64,000 nt of DNA from Micromonospora citrea. Its GTDB lineage: Bacteria; Actinomycetota; Actinomycetes; Mycobacteriales; Micromonosporaceae. Where the stretch lies: assembly GCF_900090315.1 (NCBI RefSeq), contig NZ_FMHZ01000002.1:2892501-2956500 (forward strand), given 5' to 3'. Below are positions 8,709-20,700 of this stretch, one piece after another. The first letter of the stretch is position 1. Each line of letters opens with the position of its first letter. Made by a program: the position numbers and the translations under genes. A model generated the notes under the pieces. It was not told the origin of the DNA and made no database searches. It worked only from the letters and a program-made list of their open reading frames with translations.

Positions 8709-11700
8709 GTGGCGGTACCGAATCCCAAGAACTCGCTCGGCGAGTACGGGTGGGTCTGGGACGCCATCTGCTGGGTCAGTGCCGGTGAGGCGTGGCCCAC
8801 CGGCGACGAGGACCGGATGCGCGACCTCGCCGAAGCGTGGAACGGCCTCGCCGAGACGATCAACGACGCCCTCGCCGACGCCGACCCGGCCGCCATGAAG
8901 ATCCTCCAGAACTGGGGCGGCGGCGCCGGCGAGGCGTTCGGCCAGCTCTGGAACCAGGTCGGCGTCGATCCGGGCACCGGCCTGCCGCTGATCCAGGAGG
9001 CGGCGTCCGCCTTCGCCAGCGGCTGCGACAACGCGGCCATGGAGATCGAGTACGCGAAGCTGACGGTCCTCATCGCCGTAATGATCACCGTGATCGCGGT
9101 CTTCGTGGCGCTGCTGATGGCCTGGCTGGGCGGGGTGTCGGCCGGAGCGATCCCCGGCATCCTCGCCGCCGGCCGGCAGGCCGTGACGGTCGCGTTCCGG
9201 CGGCTGATCGCGCAGATGGGCCGGCAACTCCTCACCCGCGCCGGGATGCAGGCGGCCCTGCGCACCGCCGGCACCCAGATCAGTCGGCGGCTCACCAGCG
9301 AGGCGCTACGCAACGCCGGCCGGCGGGTTGCTCTTGAATTTGCCAAGGAGGTTGGCGAGGAACTCATCATCGACATCGGCGCCCAGGCATACCAGATGAA
9401 CGCCGGCACGCGGACGGAGTGGGACGTCCGCCGCACCGCCACCGCGGGCGTCGGTGGCGCCATCGGCGCGGTCCTCGGCACCGGCCTGAACGCCGGCACC
9501 CGCTTCGCCCGCAACAACGTGGCGCCCCGGATGCCGGTCTCGTTCAGCCCTCCCTCGATGAACTTCCGTGGCGCCGGGGTCGTCCGCTGGGGTGGCAACT
9601 CGCTCGCCGCCGGTGCGCAGAACGCCGTCATCTCGCCCGCCGCCAGCGTCCTGGCCAACGGCCTCGTGAACCAGCAGTGGAGCATGCCGGGAGCCGACGC
9701 GTTCCTCGGCGGCTTCGCCAGCGGCGCCGGTCGCGGCGGGGCCACGATGGCGGCCAGCAACCTCGGCAGCGGCATGGCGAACCTGCACAACCGGCTCGCC
9801 GGCTTCGACCCCGGCACCGGGCCGGGTGCGGGGACCGGGACTGGCAACGGCACCGGGAACCCGGCAGTTGGCGGGGCGAACCTCGGCAACCTCGGCAACG
9901 GCGCGGGGGCCGGCGCCGGCACGGGAACGGGCAGCGGCGCCGGCGCGGGAACCGGCAGCGGCACGGGAACCGGCAGCGGCGGCGCGGGTTCGACCTCGGG
10001 TTCCGGTTCGGGTTCGGGCAGCGGGTCCGGCTCGGGTTCCGGTTCCGGCAGCGGGACCGGCTCGAGTTCGGGGTCGGGCTCGGGCTCCGGTTCGGGTTCG
10101 GGCAGCGGGTCCGGCTCGGGCTCCGGTTCGGGTTCGGGCAGCGGGTCCGGCTCGGGCAGCGGGTCCGGCTCGGGTTCGGGCAGCGGTTCGAGCGGCAGCA
10201 GTCAGGGCGACGGGAGCGCCGACGCCGGCCCGAGCAACGCTCCGACCACCGGGTCCGGGTCGATCTCGCTCGCCCCACCGACGGCCGACGCCGGCGCCCC
10301 GCCGGCCGCGGACACGTCCGACACGTCGACCACGGGCACCAGCCAGGGCACCGATCCGGGCACGAACGGCGGTACGCCGGCCGCCGGTACCCCGGTCGCC
10401 GCCGATGCATCGGGCACTGGCCTGGTCACCGACCAGGGCTCCGTCGGCGCCGGTACGGGCACGGGCTCCGACTCGGCCTCCTCGACCAGCAGCGACACCC
10501 GGGACGGGGCGTCCACGACCAACGTCGGCAACTCCACGGGGCCGTCCTCCGAGTCCACGGTGGATGTTCCGTCGTCGCAGACCACCGACCACTTCGGAAC
10601 GAGCGACACCACGTCGGACTCCACGGCTGATCCACTCGCCGGCGACCAGGCGCCCGCGGTCGTACCTGGCACGACGGCGGGCACCTCCGTAGCCGGTGGG
10701 CCTCCCGGCACCGTGCCGGCGACGCCGAGCAGCGGCGGCACCGCCACGAACCCGGCCGTTGTCGGGTCGACGACAACGACGACCGCACAGCCCACCGCCA
10801 GCACGAACGCTCCCGCCGCGAACGCGTCGACCACGAACGCGCCCGCTGCGAACGCGCCAGGCACGGGCACGAGCAGCCAGACCGGGACGGGCACCCAGGC
10901 CGCGCCGGCGACCAACACCGGTACGAACACGCAGCCGACCACGGGCCGCCCGACACCCACCGTCAACCCGACCACGGCGAACTCGGCCGGCTCCATCTCG
11001 CTGGGGCCCGCCACCACGCCGTCGACCAGCGCCCCGACGACGAGCACCGCGCCGACCGACACCAACCAGGGCACCCCGAACCAGCCGGACGCAGCGAACC
11101 AGCCGGGCATTCCGGCGCAGCAGGGCACCCCGGCGCAGCAGGGCACGACCAGCCCGCCCGGCACCAGCCAGGCCGACCCGTCCGGACGGCCGGAGGGGCT
11201 CGCCCCGCGGGTCGGTGTCGGGCCCACGGACGTCGCCGCAGCGCCGGACGGCTCGACCCGCTCGGACGCCGCGCCGGCCGTCCCCGACGCGACCGGGACC
11301 AACCCGTCGAGCACGCCTGACCCGTCGGCAGCCCAGCAGGCCGACACCGACGCGACGACGGACCCGACGACGGATGCCGTTCCGGCCCAGCCGACTTCCG
11401 CCGACGGCGTGGTGCTCGTCCCGGTGTCGACCAACAATGATCCGAACAGCGGCACCCCGACCGCGCCGAACGCCAACAACGGGACGGTCGACCCCACCAC
11501 GCTGACCCGCTCCACCGGCCCGACCGGTCGTGGCACCTACAGCTGGCACCTCGACCCGATCACCGTCCCCGGCGACCCGACCGGCCCGGACGCCGAGCGG
11601 ATGCTCATCGAGGCGTCCCGGACGCTGGCCGAGACCGTCCGGACGTCGGTCAAGGCCAAGACGATCTCCAAGGGCAAGATGCCGGGCATGGCCGGCGCGC

Positions 11701-14700
11701 TGATGATGCCGAACGGCGACATCACCACCCACACCAGCATGAGGCCCGACAAGGGCACCAAGCCGCCAACCCAGCCGGCGGTACACCCGCTCGCTCAGGC
11801 TGCCCTCGGCCGAACCCAAGCTGCCCTGGGCAACGACGTCGGCGCCGGCCACGGCCAGTGCGCCGAGGTCGCGCTGGTGTCGGATCAGCTCTACCGGCTT
11901 GAGCAGCAATGGCGGAAGGCTGGCGAGCCGGGGGCCTTCGAACAGTTCGCCCTGGACGCCTTCCGGGGGTCGAAGATTGTCACACACCAGGTCGCCACCG
12001 GCTTCGATGACGCCGGGGTTCGATACGACCTGGGCCACTACCGGTCCCCGTGCCGTTCCTGCGAACACTTCCTGCCACAGTTCAACGTCGATCCGGTCGA
12101 GGACACGGAGCGTTTGCCGGCGAACTACCAGCCGCCGGTGCCTGGGGTGGTGGGCAACGGGCGACCCCTGAGCGACTCCCGCCCGTACGGGGATCCGCAG
12201 GGCTTGGTGCCGCCGGAGCAGGCCGACCAGCAGGCGCTGGACGATGCCGTGCCCCGCGACCCGGACACCGGCCGGCCGAAGGTGCACCCTGACCCCCGCG
12301 TGGGCAACTGGGCGGGTCTGGTCAATGACGGCGGGCCGACGGTTCCCGGCCGGGACCGGAACTGCGCCGACGCCGGTCTCTCCTTCCTGTCCACCTGGTT
12401 CGGCCGGCCCGAGGTGGCAGCGGCCACGGCGGACGCGGCGACCGTCGAGCGCGACAGCACCGCCCGGCAGGAACAGGCGTTGCGCACCACCTTCAGCCAC
12501 CGCGGCACCGGCACGTCCGGGCTGGCCGAGGTCGCCGCCGCTCTTCGGGACGCGGGCCACGGCTCGGCTGCCCTCATCATCACCACCTCCACGGACGCCA
12601 GCGGCCGGGCGCACACCTGGAACGCGGTGAACCACAACGGGACGATCGTGTGGGTCGACGTTCAGGCGCGAACGGTCTCCGACACCGGCCCGATCTACAG
12701 CGACGGTGTCGACAACGTCTGGTCCATCACGCTCGATGCCCAGGGTGACCCGGTCACGCCGGGCGTCACCCGGAGCGACACCGACGCCCCGACCGCCGGG
12801 CCGGACCCGGTGCCGCCGCACTCCACCGCACCGGCTGACCAGAACTCCGAGCCGGGCGCCGCTGACACCACGGCTGCCCAGGACCAGCCGGCCGCCGCCT
12901 CCGCTGCCGACGGAAGCGGGGTTGACGGGGATCTGCCGCCAGGCGGCCCGACCATCGACGACCCAGCGGCCGACACGTCGACCACCGCGGGCTCGGACGC
13001 CGCGCAGAGCGGCGGCGCGATCCGCCCGCGCAACGTGCTCGACGTGACAGCCCAGGATCGCTGGGCGGCCCGCGCGTACGAGGTGTTCCGGTCCGATCCG
13101 ACCGACGTCGCGCAGATGGCGGAGAACCTTGCGCAGGTGCCGCGCGACGATGGCTCGGTCGGCTTCAGCGCGGCCGAGATCCAACAGATCAAACAGCATC
13201 TGTTCGTCAACGAGCATCTGTTGAACGTCTACGACGACAACGGGGACGTGGTCGGCCACCAGCTCGGCCGCTTCGAGCCGGACGCGGACATCGCCGAGGC
13301 GTGGATCCGCCTCCGCGGCGGCGAGCCGCTGCCCCAGGACGTGGTGCTGCTCGAGCACGAACTGCGCGAGTCGCGCTACGAGCGCGAACACCCGAATGCG
13401 ACGTACGCTGAGGCGCACGCGTACGCGAACGAGCGGTTCAACTGGGAACAGAACGTCCCCGAGCGCACCGGGGAGGATCTTGATAATTGGGGACACCGGG
13501 ATGGCGATACTGCAACGCTTCCGCAAGGCCGAGGAGACCGACCAGGAGGTGCGCTACCTCTTCGGACACCCGACGATGGACCGGCAGTTGACCATCAACA
13601 AGCTGGACCGGACGTACCGGGTGGCGGACCAGCGGGAAGACATGGCCTTCCGGGCGGTGCTACGACGGATCATGGCCCGCGAGGCGGACGAGAAGGCCTG
13701 GCCAGCGGGGGGCGGGATCCAGTCCTAGACGGCCATCTGCCGCCAGATGACCCGACCGTCGACGACCCGTCGACCGAGGAGACAGCCGGCGAGCAGACCG
13801 TCAAGGAGGTGCAACCGAGCGATGCCGATGACCAGGGAGGAAGCCCGGCAACTGATGACCCGCCTGCTGGGGACCAGCAACCCGGTCGCGGTGTTCCCGT
13901 TCGAGTTCGGCTGGGCGGCCCAGGAGACGCTCTCTCCGCAGGACCGGGCGCAGGGCAGGCATCTGGGCCAGGGGGTCTTCATCATCGACGAGACGGGAGT
14001 GGTGACGGCCCATCCCAGCCTGCCGCCACCCCTGGTGATGAAGCGGTACGCGGCGGCACGCCGGCAGGGCCGGGTGACCGGGCGGCAGGTGTGGCCGAAG
14101 GTGGACCAGCCGGACTGACCTCGACCGACGCCGACGCCGACGCCGACGCAGATGTCGACGTCGACGCCAACGCAGATGTCGACGTCGACACGGCCGCACC
14201 GGGCCTCGACACCGACACCGACCAGACCGCGCGGCCGGCAACCGTGGACGGCACCGACACGTCCACCGACGGCAGCGCGGCGACGAGCGGACCGATCACC
14301 GCGAGCGCGCTGCCCGGCACGGCCTTCCATGGCGAGGGGCGGGCGCAGGCCGATCCTGACGCCGTCCTCGACCGGGCGCGGGCCGCGTTGCCCGACGTGG
14401 CCGCCCACGCCGGCGTGCAGGCCGTGACCGCACTGACCGACGGGACGTACCAGGTCACCCGCGCCGACGGCAGTCAGTTCAACCTCCGGGTGACCAGCGC
14501 CCCGGTGCCCGACCGTGCGGTCGCCGCCAGCGTGTTCGACACCGACGGCACGGCCGTGGTGACGGTCTCCGACCGGGCTGCCGACGCGGTCATCGAGCGT
14601 GCGCTGGCGCACGAGGTCGCCGAGCTGGCCACCCTCGGGCAGCCGCTGGCGGAGGGCGCATCGGTCGTCACGCCGCTCACCCCCGCCGACGCGGCCGAAC

Positions 14701-17700
14701 TGGTGACGGCCGCGCACCAGGTCCGGACCGCGGACAAGTGGTCCCGGTCGGCTGCGCGACGCGAGCTGGCCGCCCTCGTGGACCGGCTGGGCCTGCGTGA
14801 CGGCATGCTCGGCGCCGAGCAGCGGATCGCGGCCCTACCCGCCGAGGCGCGGGCCGCGCTGGCCGACGCGACCAGCCAGCGCTCGGCCCGGACGAGCGAG
14901 CGCTCCCGGCTGCGCGCCGACCGCCGCGCCGCCGAAGCGGAATCGAACGCCCGCCCCACCGGTCTCCCCCGAATGCGGACGTACCTGGTCACGCATTTCA
15001 CCGTGAACTCTCTCCTGGCCGCGCTGGCGGCGAAGCTCACCCTGGATGCCGGCGGCCGGCCGGAGGTCGCCCTGATGCTGGGCGCCGGCGCGGTCGTCGG
15101 GGCGATCGCCACCGGGCCGGCGAAGTGGCTGGGCAAGCGGGCCGGCCTGGCCGCCGAGGACCGGCGGGCGCGGTACGACGCCCGTCAGGACGCCCGCAGC
15201 GCCGCGGAGACGGACACCACCACCGGGGGGTCGCTCGCAGCCCGCACCGACGACGCGACCTCGGCGCTCCAGGAGTTGGGCGAGGCGGTGACCGGGCTCG
15301 GCGAGCAGGCCGCGGCCGTCCAGGAGCAACTCCGCCAGGGCGAGCGCCGGCACCGGCTGCTGGGCCGGCCCCGCCGGTTCCCGCCAGTCGGCGCGGACCC
15401 CTCGGCGCCGGCAGGCCGCGATCCCGGCAGCGGTACGCCGACCTCGCCCGACGGTCAGAGTGTTCCGCCCGTCGTCGGGTTGACCCCGCACGAGCACGGA
15501 CGGCTCGCCGAGTTGCGCAGTCTTGTCGCCCGTCACGACGGGGCGCGGCCCTGGTCCCGGCTCAGCACGGGCCGGGAGATCCGGGCGCTGCTCGACAACC
15601 TCGGGCTGCGGCAGGGGACGCCGGGTGCGAGCCAGCGCCGAGACCTGCTGCCGGCCGACGTGCGGCCGCTCGTCGACCGGTTCGGCGACTCGCGGACGGC
15701 CGCTGTCCGGGAGCGGGCCCAGGTCGTTCTCGGCCGTCAGGCGGCCGATGGGCAGCGGCCGGGCACGGTCGCGCCCTGGTGGATGTCGGTGGTGGAGACC
15801 GCGCCGAACCTGCTGACGGCCGCCACCATCGTGGAGGTCGGTAACCTCCTCGGCCAGCTGAAGTTCGGCTGGTTCGGCATCGCGGGCGCGCTGGCCGCGG
15901 TGGCGACCGGCGTGGCGGTCGATCCGGTGATCAGCCGCAAGGAGGCCGCCGCCAGCGACGCCCGAAAAACCTGGGACACGGAACACCCGGCGCTGCCGGC
16001 GGATGCGCTGCTGTCCCAGGCGGCAGAGGCGCTCGCCGACCCGATCAGCGCAGTGGCCGACCGCACCGCGGCCGCCGCCCGACGGACGGCCGACCTGGAG
16101 CAGCGCCTGGCCGACCTGGAACGCCGGCTCGCCGAGTCGCAGCGCCGCAGCGGCCTCGCCGACTCGCTCCGCCGCCTGCTTGTCGGTGACCCGGCCTGGG
16201 CGGGGCTGGCCGCGCCGGACGTCACGACGGCCCCCGAGCCCCGCGCGTCGACCGATCCGACGACGTCGACCGACCCGGCCGCTGCCGCATCCCGCGACCC
16301 ACGCGACACGGCATCGCTGCGACGGCTTGCCGAGCTTGCCGCGCGGCACGAGGCCGCGGGCCCGCTGGCCCGCCCGTCGGTGGCCCGGCAGCTGCGGGTC
16401 CTGGTCGACCAGCTCGGTCTGCGGGAGGGCACGCCGGGCGCGGATCAGCGCCGTGAGCTGGTGCCGGCGGAGCTGCGACCGGTGGTCGAGCGGCACGGGC
16501 GTCCGGGCCTGACCGACCGGGCGGCACGGCTGCTCACCCGCCCGCCGGCACACGCGACGGACAGCGCCCAGCGGCCGAGCGACGTGCCGAGCATCGGGGT
16601 CTACGCCGTCGAACAGACGCCCGGCCCTCTGGTTCAGGCCGGGACGACGGTCGGGCTGGCCAGAGCCCTCCAGGTCGCCCCCGGGGCCGGGCCGGTCAAC
16701 ATGCTGGCCGGTGGGCTCGCCGGTCCGCTCCGTGACCTGCTGCTCAAGCGCGTCGAGGCCCGGATCAAGGACGCCCGCCGGGCCTGGGACCTGGCCAGAC
16801 CCAACCCGGCGACGGACCCCACGTCACGGGTGGAAGGGATCGCCGGCCCGTCGGCGACGGCCCTGACCGACGCCGCTCGGCAACTCGACGCGGCCTCGCG
16901 GCGCCTCGACGACATCAACGCGACCATGGACCGGCTGGCGCAGAGGCACACCGCGTCGACCGGGTCGGCCGAAACGTCGACCACGCCCGGTAGCACGACC
17001 CCCGACCCGGCCGTTGCCGCGCCGGATCCGGCAGCCACACCGGACCCGGGCGGTACGCCCGATGCGACCGGTCCGGGACGGCCGAGCAGGGCCGACGCCT
17101 GGGAGTTGCAGACGGCCGCGCACCAGGTGCGTACCGCTGATCCCGTCTCGCTGAAGCCTGCCCTGCGCGAGCTGCACGCGGTGATCGACCGGCTGGGGCT
17201 GCGGGACGGCATGCTCGGGGCACCGGACCGGGTCGCGCAGCTGCCCCCCGAGGCCCAGCAGGTGGTCGCGGAGTTCGGCGGCGACCGCGCCGGCCGGACA
17301 GGGCAGCTCCGCACGCTCCGGGCCGAACGGCGGACCGCCGAGGACGCTCGTCCACCGGGCATTCCCCGCCTGCGCACCTACCTCGCGTCGAGTGTGCTGA
17401 CCACCGGGGTGACCGCCGCCGCGGTGACCGCGGTCGCCGTGGCGGTGGCCAGTCCGCTGGCGCCGGTGATCCCCGCCGCCGCGGTGATCGCGGCGCCGGT
17501 GATCGGGCTGGCCAAGTGGCACGCCAAGCGGCAGGGCCTCGCAACCGACGACGTACGCAGCCGGTTCGACGCGCGCAGCGACGCCCGGGACGCCGCCGAC
17601 CGGGTGGACCAGGTCATCGACCGGTTGAACGAGCCGATCGCCGAACTGGAGCAGGCCGCCGACCGGCTCGAGGGCCGCCTGAGCGCCGCCGAGTCGGCCA

Positions 17701-20700
17701 CCGACCGGCTGGCCGAGCGGCTGGCGGAGACCCACCGCCGCTCCGGCCTCCTCTCCCGCCTCTTCGGTACCCCCGACAACGGGCAGACCGACCCGACCGC
17801 GACCAACCCGGCGAACGGCACCGACCCGGGGGCCGGCCCGAACCCGCAGGGCAGCGGCGACCCCGGCAACGGCACCGACCCGGGCCGCATCACGGCGGCG
17901 GCCGTACCGAACTCCGGTTTCCACGGTCTGGGGCGGCCGACGGCCGACCCGGCCGCGGTGCTGGACACGGCCCGCGCCGCGTTGCCGCAGGTGGCCCCGT
18001 ACGCCGGGGTGGACGAGGTCGCCGCGGTCGCGCCGGACCGCTTCGAGGTGCGCGCGGTCGGCCTGTTCCCGCTGTGGGTGGAGCTGACCGTCGGCCCGCT
18101 GACCGACGGGGTGGTGGCCCAGTCGACGCGCAATCCCGACGGGTCCTTCACGGTGACCGTCTCCGACCGGGCCGTGGACGGCGTGATCGCCCGGGCGCTC
18201 GCGCACGAGGTCGCCGAGCTGGTGGCGCTGCACGAGTCCGGGCAGGCCCTGGTCGGCCCGCTCGACCCGGGCAACGTCGACGGGCTGATCGACCCGGCCG
18301 GGCTCACCGCGCACGACCGGGGCCGGATGGCCGAGATCCGCCTGCTCGCCGCCGAGTACGAGACCGGCGACCAGGCCACCCGGCTCGCCGTACGCGCCGA
18401 GATCGACGCCCTCGTCGACCATCTCGGCCTACGGGTGGGCGATCCGGCCGCACCTGCGAGGTGGGCCGCCATGCCGCGGGACGCGGTCGCGCACCTGATG
18501 CGCCTGAGCGTGCCGTCGGTGACGTCAGAGTCGGTCGCCCGGGTGCTGCAGGGCGGTCCGGCGCTCACCGACGTCGAGCGGTTCCGGATGATCGACTATC
18601 GGGCCCGACTCGCCCCGGACTTCCAGGTGCCCTCGACCGGCGATCTCGACGCGCGGCTGCGCGAGCTTGCGGTGCAGGGCGAGCAGGCCCAAACCAGCCT
18701 GCCGCGGATGCCGGCGTACGCCGGGCAGATCATCGTCATGCCGCCGGCACAGCTGGACGCGATCCGGCAGGTGGATCCGCAGCTCGCCGACCGGATCGCC
18801 GCCCAGGGTGTGTACGTCGACCTGACCGGCCAGTTCGACCTGCGGCCGTACGCGGCGGACAGCCAGCCCGAAATCGACCTGGGTGACGGCCGGGCGGCGT
18901 TCGACCTGGGGACGCCGGCGGGCCGGCAGGCGCTGCTCGTCGAGGACCGGGTCCGGGCACACGCCGCGCTACGCGGTCTCGCTGGTGGCCAACCGGTCCC
19001 GCTGCTCGCCACCCACGACTTCCACTACCTGGGCGCGGGTCGGGTGATGGGCCTGGTGCCGGACGCGCTGACCCGGGTGCTGCGCGCGTTCAGCCCGATC
19101 GCCGAGGCGACGACCGCGGAGACCACCGCCACCGTCGTCGGCCCGACGGAGACCGCCGTGGTCGCCGACCGGGTCACCCTGCCGACCGCCGAGGCGGGCA
19201 CCCCGGCCGTGGCGTACGGGCAGGCGCTCGACGGCCAGACCGGCCAGCCGCCGCCGCTGTTCGACGGGTCGCCCAAGCGCGAGGACGTGCAGCAGGGCAT
19301 GCTCGGCAACTGCGGCATGCTCGCGGTCATCGGCGCGGTGGCCGGTCACCTGCCCACCGCGCTCGCCGACCTGTTCCACGTCAATGCGGACGGGACGGTG
19401 GACGTGCTGCTGCACGAGAGCAGCCTGCCCGGCCGCTCGGTGACGCCGACCGGGCGGCGGCTGCGGATCACCGTGCAGCCGGACGTGCCGCTGCGACCCG
19501 GCTCGGCCGGCGGGACGGCGTACGCGGACCAGTCGTCGGTGGGCGTGGCCTGGGCGTCACTGCTGGAGAAGGCGATCGGCGCGATCGACCGGACCTGGAC
19601 GCCGGAACGCCACGACGAGTGGCAGCAACTGTGGACCAGCGGGCCCGACGTGGCCGACACCCAGGCCGCTCCGCTCGGCTACGCACGGCTGAACACCGGC
19701 AGCTCGCGACTGCTGCAGGCGGAGCTGCTCACCCAGCTGACCGGACTGCCGACGTCGGTGGACAAGTTGGACACCGCGCCTGGTCAGGAGGCCGTCGCCG
19801 AGGCCCGGCTGGCGGAACTGCTGGCCGCCGGCAGTCCGGTGATCATCGGCACCCAGCCGGCGTCGGCGTACCAGACCGCGACGCTTCCGCACGGCCTGTA
19901 CGCCGGGCACGCCTACGAGGTGGTCGGCGTCGCCAACGGTCAGGTGCAGCTGCGCAACCCGTGGAACAACAGCCACCCCACGCCGATGCCGGTGCGCGCC
20001 TTCCTCGACCTGATGCACCCCTGGTACGCGCACGTCGAGCTGGCCCGCACCGCTACCACCGCGGTGCCGAACTCGTCGTTCGACGGGCTCGGGCGGCCGG
20101 CGGCTGACGCCGCGGCGGTGGTGGACGCGGCCCGGGCCGCGCTGCCCACGGTGGCCGGCGCCGCGCGGGCGGACCAGATCGTCGCGGTCGCCCCGGACCG
20201 GTTCGAGGTGCGGGTGGCCGGCTTGGACCCGCTGTCGCTGGGCGTGGCGGCCGGCCCGCTCGCCGACGGCGTGGTGGCCCAGACGGTGCGTAACCTGGAC
20301 GGCTCGTTCACGCTCACCGTGTCGGACCGGGCGACCGACGCCGCGGTCACCCGGGCGCTGGCGCACGAGGTGGCGGAGCTGGTGGCGCTGCACGAATCCG
20401 GCCAGGCGCTAGTCGGTCAGCTGGACGCCGACCACCGCGACGGGCCGATCGACCCGGCCGGTCTGACCGCGCAGGACCACGGCAGGCTGGCCGAGCTGCG
20501 GATCCTCGCCGCGTCGTATGCCGGCGTGGATCCGGCGACCCGGCTCACCCTCCGGACCGAGATCGACGCCCTGGTCGACCATCTCGGGCTGCGCCTGGGC
20601 ACCCCGGACGCGTACGCCCGCTGGGGCGTCCTCCCCGGCGACGTGGCCACCCACCTGATGCAGTTGAGCGCGCCGCAGGTGACTCCGGAGTCGATCGCCG

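Noticed and set aside
9992..10200. Possible CRISPR-like array (short regular repeats)
   Set aside because: The six-base units encode Gly-Ser in frame and have no spacers.
9306..13526. A 1406-codon open frame on the minus strand across the toxin gene
   Set aside because: It mirrors the low-complexity and GC-rich plus-strand toxin gene, has Arg/Gly-rich unnatural composition and no domain; it is a shadow frame.
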